Source of the DNA: Manduca sexta
Lineage: Eukaryota; Arthropoda; Insecta; Lepidoptera; Sphingidae
NCBI RefSeq assembly: GCF_014839805.1
Contig: NC_051115.1
Coordinates: 3,594,600-3,658,599, forward strand
Direction: 5' to 3'
DNA length: 64,000 nt
The notes under the pieces were generated by a model. It was not told the DNA's origin. It saw only the letters and a list, made by a program, of their open reading frames with translations, and ran no database searches. Position 1 is the first letter of the stretch. Each line of letters starts with the position of its first letter. This document shows, piece by piece, positions 1 through 10,914 of the stretch. Both the position numbers and the translations under genes were made by a program.

Positions 1-183
1 TCTTGATGCATTCTAGGAGCCTGTTATGGACATCGCGAGCCAGTTCGATGCCCTGCGTGTTTAGTATGCAAGCATCGTACATTGGAGAGCTGGCAAGCGA
101 CTTTACTTAGAAAACACTTGGAACTTCGCTTGTTAGCAATTTTATTATAAAATGTATAAACATAGAAGATCTAGCGAAAGAAA
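1..183. other. unassigned edge sequence
   Basis: No gene or recognisable repeat is seen between the window edge and the start of the first Helitron. Confidence 0.5.
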
Positions 184-1563
184 TCTATACTATTATATAA
201 AGCTGAAGAGTTTGTTTGTTTGTTTGTTTGAACGCGCTAATCTCAGGAACTACCGGGTCAAAATGAAAAATTCTTTTTGCGTTGGATAGCCCTTTGTTCG
301 TGGAATGCTATAGGCTATATATCATCACGCTATACCCAATAGGAGCGGAGCAGTAATGGCTAATCTCAGGAACTACCGGTTCGAATTGAAAAATTATTTT
401 TGTGTTGGATAGCCCTTTGTTTCGCGAGTGCTATACGCTATATATCATCACGCTATACCCAAAAGGAGCGGAGCAGTAATGGCTAATCTCAGGAACTACC
501 GGTTCGAATTGAAAAAATCTTTTTGTGTTGGATAGTCCTTTGTTCCTCGAGTGCTATACGCTATATATCATCACGCTATACCCAATAGGAGCGGAGCAGT
601 AATGACTAATCTCAGGAACTACCGGTTCGAATTGAAAAATTATTTTTGTGTTGGATAGCCCTTTGTTTCGCGAGTGCTATACGCTATATATCATCACGCT
701 ATACCCAAAAGGAGCGGAGCAGTAATGGCTAATCTCAGGAACTACCAATTCGAATTGAAAAATTCTTTTTGTGTTGGATAGCCCTTTGTTCCTCGAGTGC
801 TATACGCTATATATCATCATGCTATACCCAAAAGGAGCGGAACAGTAATGGCTAATCTCAGGAACTACCAATTCGAATTGAAAAATTCTTTTTGTGTTGG
901 ATAGCCCTTTGTTCGTGGATTGCTATAGGCTATATATCATCACGCTATACCCAAAAGGAGCGGAACAGTAATGGCTAATCTCAGGACCTACCGGTTTGAA
1001 TTGAAAAATTATTTTTGTGTTGGATAGCCCTTTGTTCTTCGAGTGCTATACGCTATATATCATCATGCTATACCCAAAAGGAGCGGAACAGTAATGGCTA
1101 ATCTCAGGAACTACCAATTCGAATTGAAAAATTCTTTTTGTGTTGGATAGCCCTTTGTTCCTCGAGTGCTATACGCTATATATCATCACGCTATACCCAA
1201 AAGGAGCGGAGCAGTAATGAAACATGTTGCAAAAACGGGGAAAATTAATTAGTTTTGAGAGCTTCCGTTGCGTGCGCTGCGTAAACGGTTAAAGTTATGC
1301 AACAATCATGTATGACGGGATCGTTCCTCTTAAAAAGTTCTACAAAAATGTATTATAAAACAAAGTCCCACGCTGCATCTGTCTGCCTGAACGTGTTAAA
1401 CTCAAAAACTACCCAACGTATTAAGATGAAATTTGGTATGGAGCCATTTTGAGACCCTGGGAAGGACATAGGCTCCCGGGAAAATATATAGCGTGACTTT
1501 TATAACAGGAAACTTTAGCCCGAAAAACTTTATAATGCGGGCGGAGCCGCGGGCAAAAGCTAG
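184..1563 (+). mobile_element. non-autonomous Helitron with internal minisatellite
   Basis: The left end is A|TCTATACTATTATATAAAGC and the right end is GCAAAAGCTAG|T. This matches the Helitron rule of 5' TC, 3' CTRR and insertion between A and T. No coding sequence for Rep/helicase is present, so it is non-autonomous. Most of the element is an array of eight 123-bp units. A diverged reverse copy of the same family lies near 60960-61470. Confidence 0.7.
238..1221 (+). repeat. 8 x 123-bp tandem array
   Basis: The motif TAATCTCAGGA(A/C)CTACC recurs at 238, 361, 484, 607, 730, 853, 976 and 1099, exactly 123 bp apart. Each unit ends with a GGAGCGGA(G/A)CAGTAATG block. Units differ by a few substitutions and never by length. 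No open frame runs through the array. Confidence 0.95.
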
Positions 1564-2144
1564 TACAATATATCTAACATTTTTTTTTTATTTTACATCT
1601 ACGCTTCGAGTAACTTATTAAGAAGATATGTATGTGGTTTCATTTAGTAACACGATGTCAAATAAAACAGTGATATGTTATTTATTATACTTTGGCGACG
1701 GCGGTGTGTGTGCAATACACAAGCACTCTCTGTTCCTTCACTCTTATATTCCGGTGAGACGACATGACCGGAGAGAGATCAGCAGGACCAACGGCTATAC
1801 GTGCTTTTCGAGGCACGGTTTAACTCCGAGCTGTGACTGAGTAATTTTTAAAATGAAAATCCCAGTCACAATTATTTTTGACCCGCGATTTTTTCTGACC
1901 GGCGACAGATCTTTGCATGGCCTTTGCCAGTGCCGGCACGGGCCCTGAGTGGGAGCTAATTTAAAGGATTTCGGTCTGAGCACAAAGCCACTCATCTAAA
2001 GCCTCCACTGCAGAATATTAATCAGTCGCTACTGAATATTTATTATAGAGCAAATTGATATGGAATAACTTTATTTCACAATCATAGTACATTAATTTGA
2101 GTCCAGTAATAATTTAGCACAAATATTTTCCTACAGTTTTAAGG

Positions 2145-2216
2145 TAAACCGATTCGAACCCAGGACCTCAGCGTGGTAGTCATACTCATGTACAACTACG
2201 CGACCGAGACAGTCAA
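2145..2216 (-). repeat. S2 tRNA-derived SINE head, fragment
   Basis: Read on the minus strand this holds an A-box-like CGCGTAGTTG and a B-box-like GGTTCGAATC at tRNA spacing. It is the head of the S2 SINE seen more completely at 9490-10116 and 21473-21729. It is not a functional tRNA. Confidence 0.6.
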
Positions 2217-2420
2217 ATGTTTTTGTAGTAACAGTTGTTTTAAACGCAACTTGAATAGCGTAAATAAATGATGGTTCAATGTTTACGCGAATGTTAGTTG
2301 TTGAAATAAAACTGTTTTGCGTATTTTATTGTGGGTTTTATTATCATTTTCTCTTGAAGTTTCGAATTGTTTTGTGGTTATCCGAAAAGTCAGTTACAAT
2401 ATTGTACCTACATTTTACAA

Positions 2421-2810
2421 TAGGGGACCGTCCTATGCTTGATTTTGTACACTATTCTATATGTTATGGTTAATAATACAAAAAAGAAGCACTTCTGCGA
2501 AAACTATATAAAAATTGGTTAAAAAATGGGCTAGTAATTCATATTTCAAATATTGTAACGTGCAGAAGTGGGCGCGTTGTGGGGATATCGCTTCATCTCT
2601 TTCTTTCGCACGCGTCGCAATTCCCGATGACGTCAAATGTGGTTATTTCGTCTCTTTTCTGTTTCTTGTTACTTACCCCTTCCACCGAAATTGATAGACT
2701 TATAACTAGTTGATATTTTACCGGATTTTAATAATTCTTTCCGTGTTATAATTTCTATAACGTAAATATTTGATAATAGTGAAGAACAAAAATGAGTCCG
2801 GTACCCTATT
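2421..2810 (+). mobile_element. R6 inverted-repeat element carrying a CRE palindrome
   Basis: About 390 bp, bounded by TAGGGGACCG and CCGGTACCCTA. Two further copies lie in the opposite orientation at 8596-8981 and 50933-51318. The element contains TGACGTCA at 2628-2635, kept in all three copies. It has no coding capacity, so it looks like a MITE. Confidence 0.7.
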
Positions 2811-2854
2811 ATACAATTTATTAAAATAGGTAATATGTAAAAGCACTGACGTAA

Positions 2855-3155
2855 GTGGCGATATCCTAGTTGGGCGTGAAATGGACTGAAGACCGTCCGC
2901 AGGTTTAAAACCCAAACACACGTTTGACTTTTCTAAAGTTATGTGTGAATTATCGCTTGCTTTAACGGTGAAGAAAAACATCGGGAGGAAACCTGCATAC
3001 CTGAGAAATTCTCTATAGGAATTGTGAGGATGTGTGTAGTCTGCCCGCACTACAGCGTGGTGAACTAAGGCTTAATCCCTCTCAGTAGTAGAGGAGGCCC
3101 GTGCTCAACAGTGGGCAAGTATATAATACAGGGCTGATATTATTATATTATTATT
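2855..3155 (+). mobile_element. S1 tRNA-derived SINE
   Basis: The head resembles a tRNA gene (A-box-like TATCCTAGTTGG, B-box-like GGTTTAAAACC). It is followed by the family body (GTGAAGAAAAACATCG, CTACAGCGTGGTG) and the tail GGGCTGATATTATTAT. S1 is the most frequent repeat in the window. Confidence 0.85.
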
Positions 3156-3479
3156 AATTACTTTTTGAGCAAACTGGCCCTGATGTTCGGTCTATAACTA
3201 ACTATATAGTTTTATGTCTTTGTTATTACCTATATTATCTATATTCCATTTAAAACCAGACACAAAACGAGAATAACGGGTCAAGACAGCCTTGACATTT
3301 GGCAGACGCTGCTCGACCTTTCAATCGAAAGTGGAATTCAAAATGAGTTGAATTAACACTTGTAATGTTTGGATTTGCTCGAAATTTATGGTTTTGGTAA
3401 TAAAAAAAAAAAGAATAAAAATTGACCACAGGTTGGAAAAAAAAGGAAAATATTATTTTAGTGTTGATTATATTGGTTT

Positions 3480-3740
3480 AGTGACGAGACGAGCTTGCCG
3501 TTCGCCTGATAAGCGATACGATCCATAAACAGTAGAAACACCAACACCTTGAATTACAAAGTATTTGATATTCCACTGCGCTCGTCTGAGACATGAGATG
3601 TTAATTATTATGTCCAGTAGTTACACTGGCTACAATAATCTTCAAACCGGAATACAACAGTGACTACACACTGCTTGACAGAAATAGACATTGCGGTGGT
3701 ACCTACCCAGGCGGACTCTCACATAGGAGAGACCTACCAG
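3480..3740 (-). repeat. R3 interspersed repeat
   Basis: Begins GACGAGACGAGCTTGCCG and ends with TCTCACATAGGAGAGACC. The same roughly 260-bp unit recurs at 10327, 11690, 14483, 45810, 49699, 57200, 59885 and 63858. It is probably a SINE-like family. Confidence 0.75.
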
Positions 3741-3820
3741 TAAGTTTAAAGTCTACCTACATTTTACAATTATACATTTCCTTTTATTTTTTTAGCTGTT
3801 GACGGTCCGATCTATGCAGA

Positions 3821-3931
3821 ATGAGCTCACAGTGTCTTGAATTGATAGCTCTGTGCATTGCCGGATTTATATCTTTTATCAGTGTAGGCCACTTTATTTC
3901 CGCTGCACCAAGTATGTATGTAGGTTTCTAA
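3821..3931 (+). CDS. candidate short secreted-peptide ORF or first exon
   Basis: A 36-codon frame encodes a start like a signal peptide: a short polar N-terminus, a hydrophobic core (LIALCIAGFISFISVG) and an SAAP/S end that could be a cleavage region. A GTATGT donor-like hexamer lies at 3912, so it could be a first exon. The ATG follows a repeat end that also occurs at 11500 and 32315, which argues for caution. No downstream partner exon was found. It may be chance. Confidence 0.2.
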   Translation: MSSQCLELIALCIAGFISFISVGHFISAAPSMYVGF

Positions 3932-4336
3932 AATACTTTATAATTTTCCATTTGTTTGTATTATAAGACACTAAAGTTAAATAAAAGAATGATTAATTAA
4001 ATCGAGTGAGCGTCCTCTGATATCTGCCGCCCATAGACCACGGCCTGCACGGCCTATTTACAAATCTAGGACTGACTCTATGCGTTTCTGAGGAAAATAA
4101 TCTTGATGGACAGACAGACGAACTATAGTTTTTCTATAAGGGTTCCTTGAGGCACGAAATTATAACGACTAAAATATCTTTATGTGTTATAAAATATACT
4201 GAAGGTCACCTTTCGTGTTACCTATCATGCTAATTTCGTAACACAATATTTTTTTATCCTAAAACAGATTTTATTTTTGGCTGAAATTCTACTTGTCATA
4301 TCACAGGTTAAGTAAGCTACGGACTTTTATATTATA

Positions 4337-4622
4337 CTAGCTGATCCAACAGACGTTGCCCCGTCTTAACTATGAATTTGCAGCGCGCATTCTGTCAATC
4401 GCTGACAGTTATTTCAAACCACTGACAGTTATGTAAAATTAATATTGCCGTTAAGTTTTCTTAATTTTTCTAAGTTTCCGCACAATTTTTGGATTTTTTT
4501 CTTTCATAAGAGCCTTCTCCTGACAATACAAACACAACAAAAAAAAATAGTGAAATCGGTCCAGCCGTTCACGCGTGATGGCGTGACCAAGGGAAATAGG
4601 GATTCATTTTTACATATATAGA
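4337..4622 (-). mobile_element. short non-autonomous Helitron
   Basis: On the minus strand it starts A|TCTATATATGTAAAAATGAA and ends GATCAGCTAG|T. This is the family also at 7116, 11160, 37450 and 44060. It has no open reading frame of note. Confidence 0.75.
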
Positions 4623-4642
4623 TATATATTTTTTTATAAATA

Positions 4643-4920
4643 CAGACCCCGCAGTCAAAACCGGGGAAAAAGCGAATGGGATACTAGAATCCGCCGGCTT
4701 AGCGACTGCAGGGCCCAGGAGGAAAGTTGGGAAGGGATAGCTGGGAACGACGTGTGGGGAAAGGATAAGGAAAGGCTAGGAACTGTTCGAGAGCCCTTAT
4801 AGGCCTCAATGTGAATTGGCAACCATGAGATACACACTTAAAACAGTGTGTCTAGAGCGACACATATCCCCCCGTGCGGGCGTGCACGTGTGGAGTCCTA
4901 GCGCACAAGAATTGCCTCAG
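4643..4920 (+). repeat. R9 interspersed repeat
   Basis: Contains GACCCCGCAGTCAAAACCGG, GGAGGAAAGTTGGGAAGGGA and a CGTGCGGGCGTG block. The same order of blocks occurs at 8300, 14850, 43550 (reverse) and 60290. The class is unknown. Confidence 0.6.
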
Positions 4921-4984
4921 GAGAGGGGGAAGAGGGACTTTATATCACGTCACCAAAATTTTTGATTTTTTTACCTATCTGCAC

Positions 4985-5250
4985 GGGAAAGCTACCCCAC
5001 TGCATCTGATTATAAGTTGAGTGGTGTGTATTGAGGCCACTGCACCTGGTAGTAAATGGAGTGGGGACCAATGGAATGTCGACTGATGAGAGAGGATTAC
5101 CTCTCAGTCGACACAATTATGTTGGAACCGGATATACACAGACTGATCCCGGAAGGCGACACATGTCGGCCACTACGGCGGGTTTTAACACCTTGTGTAC
5201 GGTGGTCGCTATCCGGGCGGATGTAAGCTATATCTTACCACCAGCATAGA
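4985..5250 (+). repeat. R4 interspersed repeat
   Basis: Shares GGATATACACAGACTGATCC and the GGGTTTTAACACCTTGTG block with copies at 16683, 21345, 28325, 37752, 51440 and 58500. The short frame inside is repeat-derived. Confidence 0.75.
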
Positions 5251-5939
5251 ATGATTAAGAAGATAGGCATGGTTTGACTTAAAACTGATAAGGTGTCCCC
5301 TTCAGCAAAACGGCGCGCTGATCGTATTTTTAGAAGTTATCTACTCGAAATTTATAAAACATATTGAAAAAATAATTATATTTTTACAATATGTTATTTA
5401 ACTTTGGAAGTTTCAAATTTTTTGTAATGTGGATAATGTGGCATTAATTTCACAATAAAAATGTCAATAAAATTGTTGATTCCGATCTCCTAAAGCACAC
5501 ATCATTTTAATTTGTAACCAACACTTTTAAATATCTATTTTGAAGCTATATATTCGAAATACCAATAACAAAATACATTTTTAGGAAATAATCGAAATAC
5601 AATGAATACAATACGTATATAATATATTTATATTTCAGTTACTTAAGTAATTAATTTCAAATAATGCCCAACCATATTAACATTATATGTCTATGGTCTA
5701 CTAAGGTCAAAGATTTGTAGAACCATCATTCGAAATTTGAATTCAATTTTTACAATAATATTCGAGATATAAATCAGCGGAATGATAGCAAGATATTTTA
5801 TTTATTATAAAATCATTACCTACATTATTCCATATTACTTATCAATTAGGTAACAAGTAACAACTTATCGCACAGAGTCAAGGTCATTACTGACGAGTTC
5901 GCGGAAATACATTTAATATTGCAGATCTAAGATTGTAGT
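5251..5939. other. AT-rich stretch, nothing recognised
   Basis: Low-complexity AT-rich sequence with no open frame, RNA gene or identifiable repeat boundary. Confidence 0.5.
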
Positions 5940-6440
5940 ATGCACACTTTTTTAAGGAGTAGGCAGGGCATCTAGGCCTAAGATGTTTTTATTACATAGA
6001 TACGTTGTCCGAGCTCAATATTGGCAAGACGAAAGCAAGGTAATTGCCTGACATTCACTTAGTCAACCTCCAACCACTGTCGCCGCTAGTCGGCTTACTA
6101 ACTTTTTGTATTTTTATGAATAAAATGCATTACTGTGTTTTTAGACGATGAACAAATTATACTCCAACTGTGAATGAAAAAAACTTTTAATTTCATACGT
6201 TAGTAATAAGTATACACTATTTAACTTATTTTTATGTAATAAATGCATTTTATTCGACTGTCATGGCGACCAGAGACCAATAAACTAGATGGCTATGGCG
6301 CGGCGGTCGACGCTCGGGCCGTATGAATGCGAGCTGCGAGGGCTGTACAAGTATGTGACTATAGTAAATAGTGCGCTGTTTTTATGTGCAATTTTGTTAG
6401 TCTATGACGCGTGTATTTGTAAAACGTCATTGATCTAGTC
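5940..6440 (+). repeat. R11 dispersed repeat, about 480 bp
   Basis: Matches 53165-53640 in the opposite orientation over nearly its full length, including GGCGCGGCGGTCGACGCTCG and GTTGTCCGAGCTCAATATTG. A third, partial copy is at 35960-36045. Ends are not defined well enough to say whether it is a solo LTR or a MITE. Confidence 0.6.
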
Positions 6441-6499
6441 AATGAACTTTTCTACCGCTTCTGATACGGTGGTTTTTATTGTTCTTTTTTTCTTCTCTG

Positions 6500-6620
6500 T
6501 ATCATGTGTATGTTTATACCTTAAAGTAATTTTGAAAAGAGCAACACCAGAGTTTCTTGCTCGTTCTCTGGTGAAAACTGCTTTCCGAATTAGTGATAGA
6601 GGTAGTAAAACGGGAAGATT
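6500..6620 (+). repeat. R12 repeat fragment
   Basis: The GAGCAACACCAGAGTTTCTT block occurs here and in reverse at 13965-14120 and 56050-56175. It may be the 3' end of a non-LTR element. Confidence 0.5.
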
Positions 6621-6779
6621 ATGATACAATTTAACATAAATTCGGTAATTATGCCAGAAATCCTGCTGAATATTCGGTATTAAGATTGTGCTGTTTATAA
6701 GTACTATAAACCATATCTTTATCTTTATCGATATAATGTCATCTTGTTAATTTGTCCTAAAGTGGTTATTATCTGATAA

Positions 6780-7043
6780 ATGTTGCAACACAATAACATT
6801 TCGAAATTGTTCGAGTGTTTATTAAATAGGGCGATGTTGAAAACAAATACAGACTTAATCCAACTAATAACAAAAGAAATTTTTGTCGCTATTATCGTTT
6901 CTGCGCATGGGTTTATACCAAAGAGCCTCGACCAACATCTTCAAAAGCTCTCAGTTGGCCGTTGGGTCGGAGGCCAGATGCAGAAGGCAATATTGCTGGA
7001 CACGGCGCGCATTGTGAGGAGATTCCTCACTGTGAATCCCTAA
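6780..7043 (+). pseudogene. probable LINE ORF2 C-terminal remnant
   Basis: An 87-codon frame ends QKAILLDTARIVRRFLTVNP and then a stop. From memory, this kind of ending resembles the C-terminus of insect jockey-like ORF2 proteins. There is no reverse-transcriptase core, and the upstream part of the frame is not recognisable. It is a dead 5'-truncated copy if the call is right. Confidence 0.4.
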
Positions 7044-7115
7044 TAGGTGGCTTGGGTCTTAAGCCTCGCCATCCGAGGTTGATTCATTTTTTTATGCATC
7101 GTTTTTTATTAAAGA

Positions 7116-7398
7116 CTAGTTGACCCGACAGACGTTGTCCCGTCTTAACTATGAATTTGCAGCGCGCATTCTGTCAATCGCTGACAGTTTTTACAAACAA
7201 TTGACAGTCATATAAAATTAATATTTTCGTTAAGTTTTCTTAAATTTTCTAATTTTGCGCGCAATTTTTTGAATTTTTTCTTTCATAAGAAACTTCTTCT
7301 GACAATAACAAACACAAAAAAAATTGTAAAATCGGTCCAGCCGTTCACGCGTGTTGACGTGACCAAGGGAAATAGGGATTCATTTTTATATATATAGA
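7116..7398 (-). mobile_element. short non-autonomous Helitron
   Basis: Minus-strand start A|TCTATATATATAAAAATGAA, end GTCAACTAG|T. It is close in sequence to the copy at 4337 and abuts the inverted-repeat element at 7408. Confidence 0.75.
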
Positions 7399-7407
7399 TA
7401 TACTATA

Positions 7408-8156
7408 GCGTCGTTGTAGGTGGAGAACTAAACAACTCGGATTTTGGCCATTTTGGACTTTCATCACTTTTGTGTTGCCCAAAACATGGCGCATATTTTG
7501 GCCTAACAAGCATTTCATTATCTTATCCCGTTTCGAAATTATAGCTTTTTTTATGTTAAAAGTAGAGAAATAAATATATTCAAATAATATATATTTTGTT
7601 GTAGAAAATGTAAATAATAAAATCAATAAACTGCGACTTATAATCTGTTCAATAGTAAAGAAATTAAATAAAATGAGTTGTTTAATTCTTCCTCGAGTCT
7701 ATTGTTTGTAAACAAAATTAATCAAGTATGTAGAAGAACTAAACAACTTGATTTGTTTAATTTAGACATTGAAAATCCTAATGGTATTCACTTTAATAAA
7801 CTCTATAATTGTAATTATTTAACCTTCTAATTACTTTACCATATGGTTTCTAGTGTGGCAAATCTAAATAACTATACGAGTTATTTAGTTTATTTCAGCA
7901 AACTTACAAAACATTGTCGTGGCAGAATTAAATAAGAAGTTTTTATTTTTTTATATTTTTATTCTTCAGGTCTGAGTTTTTTTTTGTTAATGCATAATAT
8001 AATAGATAATAATACCCAAGATATATAAAAATACCGACATTAAAATTATTTATAGTTTTTTAGTAATGCTTAAAAATAACGAAAAAAAAACGGTTAATCG
8101 CGTTTATCTCGAAACTATAAATTTTGAGTTATTTAGTTCTCCACCTACAACGACGA
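7408..8156. mobile_element. 749-bp inverted-repeat element
   Basis: The ends are CGTCGTTGTAGGTGGAGAAC on the left and its reverse complement on the right. The repeat continues over about 30 bp with one mismatch. Flanks suggest a TA or ATA duplication. Inside, the motif AACTAAACAACTTG/AAATAACT recurs and a hairpin TAAATAACTATACGAGTTATTTA lies near 7866-7890. No transposase is present. Confidence 0.75.
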
Positions 8157-8299
8157 TATACATATAAAGATGCAAAATAAAAGAGCAATAAAAATGAAGC
8201 GGAATGAAAATATATTGTTATAGAGTATTGAGAATTAGGTCCTTGTTTGTGTCTTTATCACTGTAGTTACCTTAAACCTAAAGTTTTTTAGTAACGGAC

Positions 8300-8545
8300 T
8301 CCGCACTCAACATCGGATTGAAACCTGCGAAAGATACTGGAATCCTAGGCTTAGCGAATGCAGGGACCTGGAGGAAAGTTGGGAAGGGATACTTGGGGAA
8401 AGAAAGTATGGGTGAAGGAATAAAAATCTTCCTAGGATGGAGAAGGCCAGGAAATGTTCACGAGCAATCATCGGCCTCAATGTATTACAACCATGAGGTA
8501 TACACACTGGACTGTGTGCCTAGGCAAGAGCGTCGCCAGCCGATG
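8300..8545 (+). repeat. R9 repeat copy
   Basis: Shares GGAGGAAAGTTGGGAAGGGA and CAGGAAATGTTCACGAGC with the R9 copies at 4643 and 60290. Short frames here are non-coding by-products. Confidence 0.6.
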
Positions 8546-8595
8546 GCCCAGGGGGCAAGTTGATATGGAGAATGAGAAAAGTATGAATAGGGTAC

Positions 8596-8981
8596 CGGAC
8601 TCATTTTGTTCTTTACTATTATCAAATATTTACGTTAAGTATATAAATTATAACAGAAAAGGAATTATTAAAATCCGGTAAAAAATCAATAAGTTATAAG
8701 TCTTTGAATATCGGTGGAAGGGATAATTAACAAAAAACAGAAAAAAGATGAAATACCCACATTTGACGTCATCGGGAATTACGACGCGTGCGAAAGAAAG
8801 AGATGAAGCGATATCCCCACAACGCGCCCACTTCAGCACGTTACAATATTTGAAATATGAATTACTAGCCAATTTTTTAACCAATTTATATGCAGTTTTC
8901 GCAGGAGTGGGTCCTTTTCGTATTATTAACCATTACATATAGAATAATGAACAAAGTCAAACATAGGCCGGTCCCCTATTG
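8596..8981 (-). mobile_element. R6 inverted-repeat element, reverse copy
   Basis: Begins TAGGGTACCGGACTCATTTT and ends CCGGTCCCCTA. It carries the TGACGTCA palindrome at 8764-8771. See 2421-2810. Confidence 0.7.
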
Positions 8982-8984
8982 TAG

Positions 8985-9240
8985 GTAAAGTCGAGAGCAC
9001 GTGTTCCTCCACCAGTCCTCTCCCACATAGATCAGAGCGTGAGCGTACGGGATATTAGGAATGAAATTGGTGAATTCATTCGAATTTCGACGTACGGGAA
9101 TGATCGATCAAGAAATTTAATTGAGTCAGACTTAGTACTATGGTTGCTTTACATTTGGCAACTTTTATAGAATCTCTAGGGGGGGGGGGGGGGGTCAGAT
9201 TCCTCTCCCTGTCCCCTTTTGGCGACGCCCTTCTGCCTAG
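8985..9240 (-). repeat. R10 repeat with G16 tract
   Basis: This is the reverse complement of 30035-30330. Shared blocks include GAGCGTGAGCGTACGG and the ends around AGAATCTCTAG. A run of 16 G lies at 9179-9194, matched by 11 C at 30101-30111, so the homopolymer belongs to the family. Confidence 0.65.
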
Positions 9241-9489
9241 GGCCGCGACAAATGTCCCTCGTGCGTTCGGTGTGGAGACTCAGCGCACAAGAATTGCCTC
9301 GAGCGAGTATTAAACGGGTTTAGCTTAGTCCACCACGCTGTAATGTGGGCAGACAACAAATCTTTGAAATTATACTTACATTTAGTTATGGAGGTGTCAT
9401 GTCAAAGATCAATCTCTCTCCAAATACAGTCCGTGAACTTGAAGGCTACAGTCATCGAAATGTCGCGTTGTGCAAGTTAAGAATTAAAT

Positions 9490-10116
9490 AAACATACAAC
9501 ACACAACACACACAATATCATGCATTTATTCCCGAAGGGATATAATAATAATAATAATAATAATATCAGCCCTGTATTATATACTTGCCCACTGCTGAGC
9601 ACGGGCCTCCTCTACCACTGAGAGGGATTAGGCCTTAGTCCACCACGCTGGCCTAGTGCGGATTGGTAGACTTCACACACCTTCGAAATTCCTATAGAGA
9701 ACTTCTCAAATGTGCAGGTTTCCTCACGATGTTTTCCTTCACCGTTAAAGCGAACGATAAATTCACAAAGAATACACACATGATTTTTTAGAAAAGTCAG
9801 AGGTGTGTGCCCTTGGGATTTGAACCTGCGGACATTCGTCTCGGCAGTTCGTTCCACACCCAACTAGGCTATCGTCGCTTGTCCGAAGGGATATGCAGAG
9901 GTGCAACCAGGGCACCCACTGTTCGCCAAGTGTGTTCCGTCCCATGATGTGATATGCGAGTCTATCGCCATATCGAGGACAAATTCCAGACTCCGGGCTA
10001 ATGCTGAGCAGAAAAACCCAAATATCACTTTGCCTGACCCGGGATTCGAACCCAGAACCTCAGAGCACTGTCGTACCGCGCATGCAGTATAACCACGCCA
10101 CCGAGGGAGGCGTTGT
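9490..10116 (-). mobile_element. S2 tRNA-derived SINE, split by an S1 SINE
   Basis: The minus-strand head has an A-box-like TGGCGTGGTTATAC and a B-box GGTTCGAATCC. The body has GGGACGGAACACACTTGGCG and the tail region is TGTGTGTTGTGTG. An S1 SINE interrupts it at 9543-9882. The short frames here are SINE sequence. Confidence 0.8.
9543..9882 (-). mobile_element. S1 SINE inserted in S2
   Basis: A near full-length S1 copy flanked by CCGAAGGGATA at 9532-9542 and 9883-9893. This 11-bp target-site duplication dates S1 activity after S2 here. Confidence 0.9.
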
Positions 10117-10326
10117 CAAATAAATGATCCTGAAAAATCTATTGTTTAAAAGAAATAAACTTTAGTTTTATAATTCACATTCAAATAAACAGAACTACGC
10201 GTATCTTTACATTCCACATCCTGTTATAGTCGATAACAATTAACTGTAATTGCTTCAAATTCATTATATTTCAAATAATAATACTAGTTAAAATTCGACC
10301 CTTGAATTAATATATTTATAACACAC

Positions 10327-10586
10327 ACTGGTGGTAGGTTTCTCATATGTGGGAGGCCGCTTGGGTAGGTACCACTACACTGTCTATTTCTGCTAAGCAG
10401 TGTGTAGTCACTGCTGTAGGTTTGAAGGACATTGTAGCCAGTGTAACTACTGGACATAATTAACATCTCATGTCTCAGACGAGCGCAGTGGAATACCAAT
10501 TCAAGGTGTTGGTGTTTCTATTGTTTATGGATCGTATCGCTTACCTTCAGGCGAACGGCAAGCTCGTCTCGTCATCAAAGCAATAA
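10327..10586 (+). repeat. R3 interspersed repeat
   Basis: From ACTGGTGGTAGGTTTCTCAT to AAGCTCGTCTCGTCATC. Full-length member of the family at 3480. The flanking 10117-10326 and 10587-10905 show nothing recognisable. Confidence 0.75.
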
Positions 10587-10914
10587 AAAACATACATACA
10601 TTTTATTATTCTGCAATCCTTTATATGAACTTGAGTCATACCAAACTTCACTCTGCAGTCCACGCAATGTGTTTAAAAAAGAGCATAACATTACTTTTCA
10701 ACCCATTAATATGTAGATAATGTATAAAAATAAATCAGATTAAAACATAAATCAGATATTATGATTTAATGCGGAAAATACTTATCAAGGTTAGAGATAA
10801 GTGGAATTGCAAATTTTCAACAGCATAAATGGCATTATAATAGCAGCTGTGTATTACAATAGCAAGGGGTTCAGACTTAATTCCTTTCGAAATTTATGTA
10901 AAATCTAGTTATCA

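Noticed and set aside
9179..9194. G16 run as a possible assembly artefact
   Set aside because: The inverse family copy at 30101-30111 has a C11 run in the same place, so the tract belongs to the repeat, although its length may be inexact.
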